From positions 3,732-67,731 of the forward strand of contig CAYGSG010000007.1 of assembly GCA_964352615.1 (NCBI GenBank): a stretch of 64,000 bases of DNA, given 5' to 3'. This stretch comes from OFTM382 sp964352615 (GTDB lineage Bacteria; Planctomycetota; Phycisphaerae; Phycisphaerales; UBA1924). How positions within the stretch are numbered: position 1 is the first letter of the stretch; the number at the start of each line of letters is the position of its first letter. Under the pieces are notes generated by a model that was not told the origin of the DNA, made no database searches, and saw only the letters and a list, made by a program, of their open reading frames with translations. Both the position numbers and the translations under genes were made by a program. Below, piece by piece: positions 52,021 through 61,030 of this stretch.

Positions 52021-53799
52021 ATGGACGACATCCGCCGCGTGGTTAAGGTTGCTTCCCGCCGACTGCTCATGATCGATCTCATCGGCTCGGCGGCGTGGGC
52101 GCTGACCATCGTCACGCTCGTGCTGCTGATTACGCTGCTGGCCGATCGCCTGATGGCGCTGTCGCTGCCTTGGGCCGACATCGCGCTGTGGGCTGCGGGC
52201 GCGGGTGCCTTGGGTGCTTTGGCCTGGGCATTTGCCACGCGCGCACGCGAGGCCGAGGTCGCCCGCGTGCTCGATGAGAAGGCCGAACTGCGCGAATCGC
52301 TCAGCACGGCGCTCACGGTGGAAAGCGCGACCGATCCGTGGTCGCAGGCCGTGGTGGCCAGCGCCATCGCCAAGGCCAAGCGTGTGGTGGTGCGCGATGC
52401 GCTGCCCATCGAGGGCCCGCGTTTCTGGCAGGTGCCTCTGGCCTCGCTGCTCGCGTTCACCGTGCTCTGGTTCCTGATGCCCACGATGGACCTGCTGGGT
52501 AAGCAAGCCGAGCAGCAGGCCATCGCCGACTCCGAGAGCGAGATTCAGGAAGCCAAGACCGACGCGACCAGCGCACTCGAGAAGACCCGCGCCATCCTCG
52601 CCAAGTCCAACGTGGATCTTGGCTCGCTCGAAGCCGACGCCCTTGAACTCACCAGCAACGAGCTCGATGAACAGAAGACCGCAGCCGATGTTCGCAACGT
52701 CGCCATGCGCAAGCTCACGAGCCTCACCCAAGAACTCGACGACAAGCTCAACAGCAAGGACTCCAAGGCCACCAAGTCGCTCGAAACCATGCTCCGCCAG
52801 ATGCGAACGCCCGGCCAAGGCCCGCTGACCGACCTCGCCCGCGACCTCGCACGGGGCGACATGAAGGGCGCCAAGGCCAAGCTCGAAGAACTCAAGAAGA
52901 ACCTCGAAGACGGCTCGCTTAGCAAGGAGCAACAAGACGCCCTCGCCAAGCAGCTCGACAACGTCGCGGGCCAGCTCGAGAACCTCGCCCAGCAGCGCAG
53001 CGACCTCGAACAAGCGCTCCGTCAGGCGGGCATGAGCGCCGAGCAGGCATCGCAGGCCGCCAACGGAAGCCAAGAAGATCTGCAGAAGGCCATCGAGCAG
53101 ATGCAGAACATGTCTGCTGAGCAAAAACAACAGCTCCAACAGCAGGCACAAGCAGCCCAGCAGGCAGCCCAGCAAGCCCAGAACATGAGCCAGGCCATGC
53201 AGGGCATGTGCCAGGCCATGCAGCAGGGCGATTCCCAGCAAATGCAGGACGCCATGCAGAACATGAGCGGCCAGCTCAGCAACATGGAAATGGCCCAGCA
53301 GGACATGCAGGCGATGGACCAAGCCATGCAGCAGGCCATGCAGCAACTCAGCCAACTCGGCCAGAGCTGCGGCCAGCAGGGCTGGGCTCAGGGCGGTCAG
53401 CCAAACCCGGGTCAGGGCCAAACCGGGCCGTGGTCCGCTGGCCAGTCCAAGAGCCAAGGCGCCGGCTCAGGCGGCCCCGGACAAGGCAACGGAAACGGCC
53501 CGGAGGCAGAGGCCGCCGACTTCATGACCGAGTCCATCAAGGCGCGCGTCAACAACCAGGGCGGGCCGATCATCGGCTCGCGACTCGTCTTTGGCGATTC
53601 CATTCGCGGCGAGTCCGTGCAGGAGTTTGCCGGCGCCGTCGCCAAGGCCGCCGAAAGCGCCACCACCGAAGCGCTCGAAGAGCAACTCGTGCCCCGCGAG
53701 TACCACGAATCGGTCAAAGCATATTTCGGCAGGCTCGAACGCCAGGCTCAGCTCAACGCGGGCAAGCCCGCCGCCGAGCCAGCACCCAAGCCCGAGTAA
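52021..53799 (+). CDS. Membrane-anchored Gln/Met-rich coiled-coil protein
   Basis: 592 aa from ATG 52021 (AAGGGAG upstream). Two N-terminal transmembrane helices (about 17-37 and 45-65) and one near 140-160 are followed by a long coiled coil (170-380; AKLEELKKNLEDGSLSKEQQ). A Gln/Met/Ala-rich region (about 355-460; many repeats of MQ-AMQQ type) and a Gly/Gln linker come next. The last domain (about 490-570; EAADFMTESIKARVNNQGGP, FGDSIRGESVQEFAG, LVPREYHESVKAYFGRLE) is compact. The layout parallels the DUF4175-like giant at 37476, so the two may be distant paralogues. Function unknown. Confidence 0.78.
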   Translation: MDDIRRVVKVASRRLLMIDLIGSAAWALTIVTLVLLITLLADRLMALSLPWADIALWAAGAGALGALAWAFATRAREAEVARVLDEKAELRESLSTALTVESATDPWSQAVVASAIAKAKRVVVRDALPIEGPRFWQVPLASLLAFTVLWFLMPTMDLLGKQAEQQAIADSESEIQEAKTDATSALEKTRAILAKSNVDLGSLEADALELTSNELDEQKTAADVRNVAMRKLTSLTQELDDKLNSKDSKATKSLETMLRQMRTPGQGPLTDLARDLARGDMKGAKAKLEELKKNLEDGSLSKEQQDALAKQLDNVAGQLENLAQQRSDLEQALRQAGMSAEQASQAANGSQEDLQKAIEQMQNMSAEQKQQLQQQAQAAQQAAQQAQNMSQAMQGMCQAMQQGDSQQMQDAMQNMSGQLSNMEMAQQDMQAMDQAMQQAMQQLSQLGQSCGQQGWAQGGQPNPGQGQTGPWSAGQSKSQGAGSGGPGQGNGNGPEAEAADFMTESIKARVNNQGGPIIGSRLVFGDSIRGESVQEFAGAVAKAAESATTEALEEQLVPREYHESVKAYFGRLERQAQLNAGKPAAEPAPKPE

Positions 53800-53811
53800 G
53801 ATTCTCTCGAC

Positions 53812-54864
53812 ATGCTTTACAGACTCGCGTTGCTGCTGATCGCCGGGCTGTTCGTGCAGGGCTGCGCGCGCCCAGCAAGTGACGAAGCCCCGCCGACGGT
53901 CACGCTCTACAGTTCCGTTGACGACTTCCTCCTCCGAGAGATCGTGGACGACTTCGAGACCCAGACCGGCATCACCGTCAGGCTCGTCGGCGACACCGAA
54001 GCCACCAAGACCACCGGGCTCATGCACCGCCTGCTCGCGGAGCGCGACCAACCAAGAGCCGACGTCTGGTGGTCGAGCGAACCCTTCGCCACCCAACGAC
54101 TCGCAGATGAAGGCCTGCTCAGCACCATCCCCAAAGCCGTCCACGATGAGCTCGGTGAATGGCCAGCGGAGCTCGTCACCGAGCACTGGATCGGATTCGC
54201 GCTCCGCGCCCGCGTCATCGCCGTGCGCGCTGGCGAGATCGACGATCCCCCGACCTCGCTCCAAGCCCTGACCGATGAACGCTTCCGAGGACGCGTCGGC
54301 ATCGCTAGGCCAGAGTTCGGCACCACCCGAGGACACGTCGCCGCCCTCGTTCACGCGTGCGGGCCAGAAGCCTTCGAAGCGTGGCTCAACGACATGAAGG
54401 CCAACGACCTCCGTGTCTACTCGAGCAACTCCGCCGTCGTCAGAGCGATCGCCCAGGGCGAAATCCTCCTCGCCCTCACCGACACCGACGACGTCTGGGT
54501 TGCCCAACGCAACAACTGGCCTGTCGAAGTCATCTATGAACAACCCTCACCCGACAGTCCCACCGGCTCTTCCCGCGTTGGTCTCTGCGATGCCGGCCCG
54601 ATGCTCATCCCCAACACCGTCGCCCTCGTCAATGGTGGCCCCAACCCGGTCCAAGCCCAGGAACTCATCGAGTTCCTCCTTAGTGAACGAACCGAGCGAC
54701 GCATCGCGCAGAGCGACTCACGCAATCTCCCCGTCCGACCAGCCCTCGCCGCTGAATTTGCCCAATGGGGGCCCGACGCTGGCGTCATGCACCCCGTTGC
54801 CCCCGTTGCTGCGAGCGTCCGCGAGGCGCTCGAAATCGTCGAGCGTGTGCTGGGCGGGCCTTGA
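53812..54864 (+). CDS. Extracellular solute-binding lipoprotein, iron(III)-type
   Basis: 350 aa. A lipoprotein signal ends FVQGC (Cys18), then the bacterial solute-binding fold of the FutA/FbpA type: VTLYSSVDDFLLREIVDDFE with TQTGITVRL, ADVWWSSEPFATQRLADEGL, FRGRVGIARPEFGTTRGHVA, GEILLALTDTDDVWVAQRNN, and VALVNGGPNPVQAQELIEFL. It resembles periplasmic iron-binding components of ABC importers, but no permease or ATPase gene is adjacent. It starts 12 bp after the coiled-coil gene stop and may be cotranscribed. Its ligand could also be another oxyanion or metal complex. Confidence 0.88.
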   Translation: MLYRLALLLIAGLFVQGCARPASDEAPPTVTLYSSVDDFLLREIVDDFETQTGITVRLVGDTEATKTTGLMHRLLAERDQPRADVWWSSEPFATQRLADEGLLSTIPKAVHDELGEWPAELVTEHWIGFALRARVIAVRAGEIDDPPTSLQALTDERFRGRVGIARPEFGTTRGHVAALVHACGPEAFEAWLNDMKANDLRVYSSNSAVVRAIAQGEILLALTDTDDVWVAQRNNWPVEVIYEQPSPDSPTGSSRVGLCDAGPMLIPNTVALVNGGPNPVQAQELIEFLLSERTERRIAQSDSRNLPVRPALAAEFAQWGPDAGVMHPVAPVAASVREALEIVERVLGGP

Positions 54865-54888
54865 TGGCCTAGGCCCTACGATGATCCC

Positions 54889-56151
54889 ATGACCACGACC
54901 TCGACCACGACCTCGGCCACGACATCGGCAACGGCCTCGGACCAATCCACGCCAAGCATCGACGCTCGCATCGATTCGCTCCTGCCCGACCTCGTCGCAT
55001 TCCGCCGGGACCTGCATCGCCATCCCGAGCTGAGCTACAACGAGCACCGCACAAGCAATGCTGTGCAAGATGCGCTGGCTGCGATCCCGGGCATCGACAT
55101 CAAAAATGGACTTGCCGGCGGCACGGGGGTGGTCGCGCACCTGCCCGCGACGGCGCCGACCGAGAAGATGGCCACCGCGCTGCGCGCCGACATGGACGCC
55201 CTCCCCATCACCGAGGCCACCGGCTGCGATTGGTCATCGACCACGCCGGGTGTGATGCACGCCTGCGGCCACGACGGGCACACCGTGATCTTGCTCGGCG
55301 CCGCACGCGTGCTCGCGTCGCTCGACCATCGTCCCAATCCGGTCACGTTCATCTTTCAGCCCGCCGAAGAAGGCGGCGGCGGCGGCGAACGCATGTGCCA
55401 AGAGGGCGTGCTCGATGGCGCGACCGGCGGCGGGCTCGGACCGCGCTGTGCGCGCATCTTCGGGCTTCACGGCTGGCCCCAGGTGCCTCTTGGTATCGTC
55501 GGCTCGCGCGAGGGCCCGCTGCTCGCTGCGACCGACGACTTTATCGTCAACGTTCGCGGTGTCGGCGGTCATGCAGCCATGCCGCACCTGCTTCGCGATC
55601 CGGTCGTAGCCGCTGCAAGCTGCGTCACCCAGCTCCAAACGCTCGCCAGCCGGTGCATCAACCCGCTCGAACCCGTCGTCTGCACCGTCTCCACCATCCA
55701 CGGCGGAATCGTCGACAACGTCGTGCCCGACGCCGTTGAATTCACGGGCACCGTGCGCACGCTGCACGATACCACGCGCGAGCAGGCCCGCACGCACTTC
55801 TTCCGCATCGTCGAGAGCGCCGCGAGTGCGCACGGCTGCACCGCCGACATCCAGTGGAACCCGGGCTACCCGGTGACCAACAACCACCCCGAAGCAACGA
55901 CTACGTTCTTCGAGGTTGCCCGCCGCGTGTTCGGTCCTCGGCATGTCATCGACGTGCCCGACCCCTTCATGGGCGGCGAGGACTTCAGCTACTACGGCCA
56001 GCACGTTCCCGCGTGCTTTTTCATTCTGGGCCTGCTGCCCGTGGGCGATGACCCCGCCGCCACGCCGCGCCTGCACCAGCCGACGTTCGACTTCAACGAC
56101 GAAGCCATCGCCCCCGGCGTGCGCACGATGGTCGAACTCGCGCTGTCCTGA
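54889..56151 (+). CDS. M20-family amidohydrolase (metal-dependent peptidase)
   Basis: 420-aa hydrolase of the M20D amidohydrolase type (hippurate, N-acyl-amino-acid or indole-acetyl conjugate class). Metal ligands and motifs are FRRDLHRHPELSYNEHRTS, ALRADMDALPITEATG, GVMHACGHDGHTVILLG, FIFQPAEEGGGGGERMCQEG, then the ARIFGLHGWPQVPLGIV His region, and GGEDFSYYGQHVPACFFILG near the end. A Thr/Ser-rich N-terminal stretch (MTTTSTTTSATTSATA) is unusual and probably disordered. It starts 24 bp after the binding-protein gene. Substrate not deducible. Confidence 0.93.
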   Translation: MTTTSTTTSATTSATASDQSTPSIDARIDSLLPDLVAFRRDLHRHPELSYNEHRTSNAVQDALAAIPGIDIKNGLAGGTGVVAHLPATAPTEKMATALRADMDALPITEATGCDWSSTTPGVMHACGHDGHTVILLGAARVLASLDHRPNPVTFIFQPAEEGGGGGERMCQEGVLDGATGGGLGPRCARIFGLHGWPQVPLGIVGSREGPLLAATDDFIVNVRGVGGHAAMPHLLRDPVVAAASCVTQLQTLASRCINPLEPVVCTVSTIHGGIVDNVVPDAVEFTGTVRTLHDTTREQARTHFFRIVESAASAHGCTADIQWNPGYPVTNNHPEATTTFFEVARRVFGPRHVIDVPDPFMGGEDFSYYGQHVPACFFILGLLPVGDDPAATPRLHQPTFDFNDEAIAPGVRTMVELALS

Positions 56152-56168
56152 ACCGGCCTAATCCCGGC

Positions 56169-57944
56169 CTACGCCCGGCGCAATCTGAGCACAAACACCG
56201 CGCCCGGCCCGGGCTTGAGCGCAAGCCTGCCGCCCATCGCCTGAGCCGACTCACGCGCCAGCGCCAGCCCGAGGCCCAGCCCCCCGCTGCGCGCGCCGAC
56301 AAACGGCTTAAAGATCCTGCCCCGCTCACCGGGCGATATGCCCGGGCCGTTGTCCGCAACCGTCAACTCGATCCACCTGCCGGTGGCTTGGGCTGTGACA
56401 CCAACACGCAGCGGTTCACTGCCCAACGCGTGCGCGCAGGAGTTGTCGATAAGGTTTACCAGGATTCGGTGCAGCAGCGTGGGGTCGCAGGTGAGTTGCG
56501 TGCTCGCGACCTCGCCCATGTTGAGATCAAACTCGCCCCCTGCACGTTCGACCGCTTCCGCAAGCTGTTCTGTCACACCCAAGAGAGCGTCCTGCACCGA
56601 TATCGAACGTGCTTCGGTGGCCCGGCGCACACCCGCGTACGCGAGCACGCTCTCGACGATGGCCTCGAGCCTCGAAACCTGCGAGCGCAGCATGCCGGCT
56701 CGCTTCTCATGCTGGGGCATCAGGTCCGCCTGAAGGCGCAGAGCAGTAAGCGGCGTGCGCAGCTCGTGCGACACAGCGGACGCGAACCGGGCCCGGCGCG
56801 CGCTCAGCGCGAGCGCCTGCCACAGCACCACGCCCACCGCGAGCACAGCGCTGAGCACAGCGGCCCAGCTGGTGGCGATCGCGCCCCAGGCCCCGGCGCT
56901 GAGCCCGGCCCACATCGTGCCCTCGGCCTCGGTCGCAAGCTGCGGCGCGACCACTCGCGCTGGGATCATTGCGAGTCGGTCGGTCGCTGAAGCAGTGCCG
57001 CCGTCGATGGGAACAAGCGACGCCGTGGGCAGCAGATCCACGACCTCTGCGGTCAGCGCCGCTTGCAGGCTGACCCAGTCGACCCATACGCCGACCACGC
57101 CTCGCTCGGTTCCGATGCGCACGTCGCGCACGAGCACCATCGCGGTCTCGCCGCCGGGCATGCTCAGCCAGATGGGCCGAAGCTCGCCCTCGATGGGCTC
57201 GTCGATCGAGAACAGGTCCGTTTCGGGAAGTTGGAACTCGTCGTTGCGTTGGGCGAGCACCGCGTTCTGTCGGCGCGCGCGCAGGCCTTGGTCGCCGTAC
57301 GCAGCGCCGGCATTCTCTGCTTCCGCAATGCTCTTCTCGAGCGATGCACTCGGCTCGGACAGGCCGCTCGGTTCGTCACGCGCGACGGCTTCTCTGGCAA
57401 AATCGGATTGGGGCGGCCCAGCGTTCTCGCGTCCTGCGGCGCGGTCCTCTTTGGCGCGCGCATCACTGAGCGATTCATCGGCTCCGCTGCGCGGATCGCT
57501 CGGCATGCGCTCGGCGATCGCTGCCAGCCATCGGCCTGCGACTTCAATCTTGCCTGGCTCGATGCCCATCGCCATCGCATCGTCGCGGTCAGTGCCCAAG
57601 GGCACCTGCGGCGATGACCAGCCGCCGGTGGGCGTCCACGCGATGTGCAACCGCATCGGGGGTTTGGCACCTCCAAGCAAGGGCGAGGCGGCCCGGTGGC
57701 CCCCCACTTCAACGAACGGCTCGTACCGATCGGGCGCTCGGCCCGATTCGGCTCGCAGCATCCACGCCAGCGCCGAGTCCAATCGCCATAGTGCAAGCTG
57801 CACCCGCTGCTGGTGGATCACGCGCGACTGCGCCTCGGTCCTGCTGCGCTCGGCCTGCACCGTGCGCCACGTAAGCCACGCGAGCCCGTCGACCGCGAGC
57901 ACCACGCACACGATGTAGATGAGCCATGTCAGCCCGCTTCGCAC
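56169..57944 (-). CDS. Sensor histidine kinase
   Basis: 591-aa membrane kinase partnered with the response regulator immediately upstream. An N-terminal helix (about 6-28) and a second at about 355-378 enclose a roughly 325-residue extracytoplasmic sensor with a charged, low-complexity middle (about 165-240). Then come the H-box VSHELRTPLTALRLQADLM (His about 397), N-box LVNLIDNSCAHAL, G1 DNGPGIS and G2 GGLGLGLALARES. A HAMP domain is not obvious. The signal sensed is unknown. Converges on the M20 gene with 17 bp between. Confidence 0.93.
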   Translation of the reverse strand: MRSGLTWLIYIVCVVLAVDGLAWLTWRTVQAERSRTEAQSRVIHQQRVQLALWRLDSALAWMLRAESGRAPDRYEPFVEVGGHRAASPLLGGAKPPMRLHIAWTPTGGWSSPQVPLGTDRDDAMAMGIEPGKIEVAGRWLAAIAERMPSDPRSGADESLSDARAKEDRAAGRENAGPPQSDFAREAVARDEPSGLSEPSASLEKSIAEAENAGAAYGDQGLRARRQNAVLAQRNDEFQLPETDLFSIDEPIEGELRPIWLSMPGGETAMVLVRDVRIGTERGVVGVWVDWVSLQAALTAEVVDLLPTASLVPIDGGTASATDRLAMIPARVVAPQLATEAEGTMWAGLSAGAWGAIATSWAAVLSAVLAVGVVLWQALALSARRARFASAVSHELRTPLTALRLQADLMPQHEKRAGMLRSQVSRLEAIVESVLAYAGVRRATEARSISVQDALLGVTEQLAEAVERAGGEFDLNMGEVASTQLTCDPTLLHRILVNLIDNSCAHALGSEPLRVGVTAQATGRWIELTVADNGPGISPGERGRIFKPFVGARSGGLGLGLALARESAQAMGGRLALKPGPGAVFVLRLRRA

Positions 57945-57962
57945 TTGGCGCTCCTCACAGCC

Positions 57963-58676
57963 TTATCGATCGTTCGCCTCGGCGGGCGATCGCACGAGCA
58001 TGTAGCCCCGGCCGCGCACGGTCGCGATGACGCGGGGGTTCTGCGAATCGTCTCCCAGCAGCTCGCGGAGCCGAGCGACGGCCATATCGACGCTGCGTGT
58101 GCGCAGGCCGCGCGGGTCAACCCCCCACACACGCGCGAGCAATTCATCGCGCGAGACGATTCGATCATGGTGGTTGGCCAGGTAGACAAGCAGCTCGAAC
58201 TCGCGCTCTGGGATGGTGTGCTTGCTGCCGTCTTCCTGCACGATCTCACGCCTCGCAAGATCGATGGTTCGCCCCGCGACCTCGATGGTTTCTTCGTTCT
58301 CTCGGCGGTCGACGCTTCGGCGGAGCACGGCCTCGATGCGCGCGAGCAATTCATCCACACCAAACGGCTTGACGATGTAGTCGTCCGCCCCTGATCGCAG
58401 CCCGCTGACGCGGTCGGCCTGCTCTCCCTTGGCTGTCAGCAGGATCACGGGCAGGAACGGCTTGTCCCGCCGAATCGCGGCGAGCACGTCCAGCCCGTCG
58501 CCATCGGGCAGCATCAGATCGAGCAGCACCAGATCAACGGTCGCGAAGGAGGCCTCGAGCGCCTGCCGAACGCTGGCGGCTTCTTCGACCGTAAAGCCTG
58601 AACGGGTGAGTGCCTCGCGTAGGGATTCACGAATAGCGGCTTCGTCTTCCACGATGAGGATGCTCGTCGCTGCCAT
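57963..58676 (-). CDS. OmpR/PhoB-family response regulator
   Basis: 237 aa. The receiver domain has phosphoacceptor Asp53 (VLLDLMLPDGDG), acidic Asp11/Glu12, Thr81 and Lys103 (DDYIVKPF). The winged-helix DNA-binding domain (about 130-230) has EREFELLVYLANHHDRIVSR, LARVWGVDPRGLRTRSVDMA and VIATVRGRGYML. The start MAATSIL has AAGGGAAGC just before ATG; upstream in-frame ATGs at 58688 and 58724 are weaker. 18 bp separate it from the kinase gene. Confidence 0.95.
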   Translation of the reverse strand: MAATSILIVEDEAAIRESLREALTRSGFTVEEAASVRQALEASFATVDLVLLDLMLPDGDGLDVLAAIRRDKPFLPVILLTAKGEQADRVSGLRSGADDYIVKPFGVDELLARIEAVLRRSVDRRENEETIEVAGRTIDLARREIVQEDGSKHTIPEREFELLVYLANHHDRIVSRDELLARVWGVDPRGLRTRSVDMAVARLRELLGDDSQNPRVIATVRGRGYMLVRSPAEANDR

Positions 58677-58833
58677 GCTTCCCTTCATCGGCTCGCGCGG
58701 TGCGCGCAGGCCAAGCCGGTTCAATGGGTATACCCGTTGATGGGGGAGCGGTGCCAGCGGTTACGCCCATGTGACAGAACTGGGACGACCAAACGGGGGC
58801 GACCGGTCGGGGATACTTGAACAGGAAAGCGCC

Positions 58834-59397
58834 TCAGGCAGCGGCACGCATCGAGCCGGGCAGGCGTCGCTCGAGGCGAGGGAACGCCCTGCGGGGCGGC
58901 CTGGCACCGAGGAACGGGCAGAGCACGTCCCAGTTCTCGCCGGCGAAGAGATCGAGCAGCAGCAGGTCCTCTTCCCGGCCCACAAAGTGAGCGAGCACCG
59001 CGGCCTTGTGCAGTTCATAGGTCGCGAGCATCGAGACGCGGTCGAACGAGCCCCCGCCGTAGAGCCGGGCGGGCGCATCTGCGAGGCCCAGCGTGTGCGA
59101 CCGATGAGCGATGGCTTCGAGCCATTCGTGCGGCGTGCGGAGCGTGAGGATGAACTTGCTGTCGGGAAACGCAAGATCGAGCTCGCGGAACATGGCTGCG
59201 GCCGACGGTCCGCCCAGACCCTGGCAATCCTCGGCGGCCTCGGGAAACTGACCCGCGAGCATGAGGTCGAGCGGTGGATCGGTTCTGACGGGCATGCCAA
59301 GTGCGCCGAGTGCTTCAGCGAGCTGGGCGGTGCCTGTCTCGCACAGGCCGATGCAGAAGACGTGCTGTTGGGAGCAGCGAAGCATGAGGCTCTGCAT
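58834..59397 (-). CDS. Sulfotransferase-like protein
   Basis: About 187 aa. It begins with a PAPS-loop-like segment VFCIGLCETGTAQLAEALGA (usual family form IGLPRTGTTSL). It continues with AMFRELDLAFPDSKFILTLR followed by the typical TPHEWLEAIAHRS of Sulfotransfer_17-type enzymes, and a C-terminal AENWDVLCPFLGARPPRRAF like the WEPLCRFLG...PFP ending. The basic residue normally in the first loop is changed to Glu (CETGT), so activity is uncertain. Start at 59397 or 59385. The frame continues upstream but is antisense to the glycosyltransferase start. Divergent from a GT4 gene. Confidence 0.75.
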   Translation of the reverse strand: MQSLMLRCSQQHVFCIGLCETGTAQLAEALGALGMPVRTDPPLDLMLAGQFPEAAEDCQGLGGPSAAAMFRELDLAFPDSKFILTLRTPHEWLEAIAHRSHTLGLADAPARLYGGGSFDRVSMLATYELHKAAVLAHFVGREEDLLLLDLFAGENWDVLCPFLGARPPRRAFPRLERRLPGSMRAAA

Positions 59398-59452
59398 CGG
59401 CCGCCGGCCCGAGGCTGTCCAGCCCAACCGGCGCGAGCCGATAGGAAAGCAC

Positions 59453-61030
59453 ATGCCGCGACACGCTTTCATCCTGCTGCCCCACGGCCCTGTGATCGGG
59501 GGCGTGACCACGTGGGCGGTCAGCCTGTGCGGCTCGCTCCGCGAGGGCGGGCTGTCGGCGTGGCTGCTCGCGCCGGGTGAACAGGCGGCGCTCAACGCAT
59601 TGGGCTTGCCAACGGAGTGGCTTTGTCCGCTCGGCGGGCTCGCGCCGCTTTGTGCGGACGAGGCCGTGTTCACGCGCTGGTTCGAGGCGTGCAGCGAGGT
59701 GGTCGCCACGAGGATGACGGATTCCGGCGACGACGCGATCTGGCTGCCCCAACAACTCGGCGAGGGCGTGAGCCTTGGACTGCGGATCGCTGAGCGGCTC
59801 GCAAGCACGCAGAAACTGCGCACGCTGTGGGTCTCGCACTCGGACATCCCGTACAACACCCGTGTTGCGAGGGCGATGGCGCCGTGGCTCGATGGCGCGG
59901 TCGGCGTGAGTCAGGAACTTGCTGCGCAGCTCGCGGCGGCGACGGCTGGGGCGGGAGGCTCCGATCTGCCGGTGCGGACGATTTTCAATGGGGTGCATGT
60001 GCCGAGCCAGCCGCCCGCAGATCGCGGGCCGTCCGAGCGGCTTCGGCTGGTAGCGGTGGGCCGAGTCGAGCACGAGGCCAAGCGGGTGCTCGCGCTGGCG
60101 CAACTGTCGCAGGCGCTTGAAGCACGGGGCATCGGCCACACGCTGACGGTGGTGGGCGACGGGCCAGCGCTGGACGACCTGCGCGCCGCAGCGACCCCCA
60201 ACATGCGTTTGCTTGGCGCGGTTCCAGCCAGCCAGATCGGTCCGATGCTCGATCAAGCCGACGCGTTTGTGCAGGCCTCGCGGTACGAGGGGCTGAGCCT
60301 GGCGATGCTCGAAGCGATGGCGCGGGGGTTGCCCGTGGTGGTAACGCGCACGGCTTCGGGCCTCGGCGGCGTAGTCGATGACGGCGTGCAGGGTGTGATC
60401 GCTGAAGCTTCGCGCCACGACGACGAACACATCGCGGGCAAAGCGCTGGCCGAGGCCGTGATCCGCGCGCGCGCGATCGGGCTGCCTTTGCTGGGCCTTG
60501 CGGCTTGGCAGCGGGCACGCGAGCGGTTCACGCTGGAGCAGCAGGCGGAAAAGTTCTGCAAGCTGTTTGATGAAGTGCTTGCAGCGCCGAGCCGAGCGGC
60601 GAACGCCGAGGGCCAGCCGCCTCTCTTTGGGCGCGGTGCGCACAGCACGGTGCCCACGGACGCCGCAGAGCGAATGCTCGCAGCGCTTGGCAAGCTCAAG
60701 GGCCGACGCATCGCCCTTCACGGCTGCGGCGCGCACACCAGGTACATCGCGGAGCGGATCGACCTTGCCTCGGCGGGCGTGGTGTGCCTGTTCGACGACG
60801 ACCCGGCGATGGCAGGGCAGACTATCGCGGGCTTGGTGGTCAACACGCCGAGCGATGCGCGCGCGCAGGACGTGAGCGACGTGGTCATCAGTTCGTATCT
60901 GCACGAGGGCATGATCTGGGATCGGCGCCACATCTATGAGCACGCGGGCATCCAACTGCACCGGCTGTATGGGGCGGTTCAGGCTGGACCGATACAGAGC
61001 GGTGCGGCTTCGAGCGCGCCGGCGGCCTGA
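59453..61030 (+). CDS. GT4-family glycosyltransferase with C-terminal Rossmann-like domain
   Basis: 525 aa from ATG 59453 (AGGAAA upstream). Residues 1-390 are a GT-B retaining glycosyltransferase: PHGPVIGGVTTWAVSLCGSL, FNGVHVPS, RLVAVGRVEHEAKRVLALAQ, and the donor-binding FVQASRYEGLSLAMLEAMAR followed by GLPVVVT. A further domain (about 420-515) reads GRRIALHGCGAHTRYIAERI, VVCLFDDDPAMAGQTIAGLV, VSDVVISSYLHEGMIWDRR. This is the nucleotide-binding-like module often seen at methyltransferase or sugar-enzyme C-termini. The fusion is unusual. The 3' end overlaps the convergent GT2 gene by 52 bp. Confidence 0.88.
   Translation: MPRHAFILLPHGPVIGGVTTWAVSLCGSLREGGLSAWLLAPGEQAALNALGLPTEWLCPLGGLAPLCADEAVFTRWFEACSEVVATRMTDSGDDAIWLPQQLGEGVSLGLRIAERLASTQKLRTLWVSHSDIPYNTRVARAMAPWLDGAVGVSQELAAQLAAATAGAGGSDLPVRTIFNGVHVPSQPPADRGPSERLRLVAVGRVEHEAKRVLALAQLSQALEARGIGHTLTVVGDGPALDDLRAAATPNMRLLGAVPASQIGPMLDQADAFVQASRYEGLSLAMLEAMARGLPVVVTRTASGLGGVVDDGVQGVIAEASRHDDEHIAGKALAEAVIRARAIGLPLLGLAAWQRARERFTLEQQAEKFCKLFDEVLAAPSRAANAEGQPPLFGRGAHSTVPTDAAERMLAALGKLKGRRIALHGCGAHTRYIAERIDLASAGVVCLFDDDPAMAGQTIAGLVVNTPSDARAQDVSDVVISSYLHEGMIWDRRHIYEHAGIQLHRLYGAVQAGPIQSGAASSAPAA

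Noticed and set aside
58795..58812. Short palindrome CGACCGGTCG downstream of the sulfotransferase-like gene
   Set aside because: Ten bases of self-complementary sequence are expected by chance in DNA this GC-rich, and no T-run follows.
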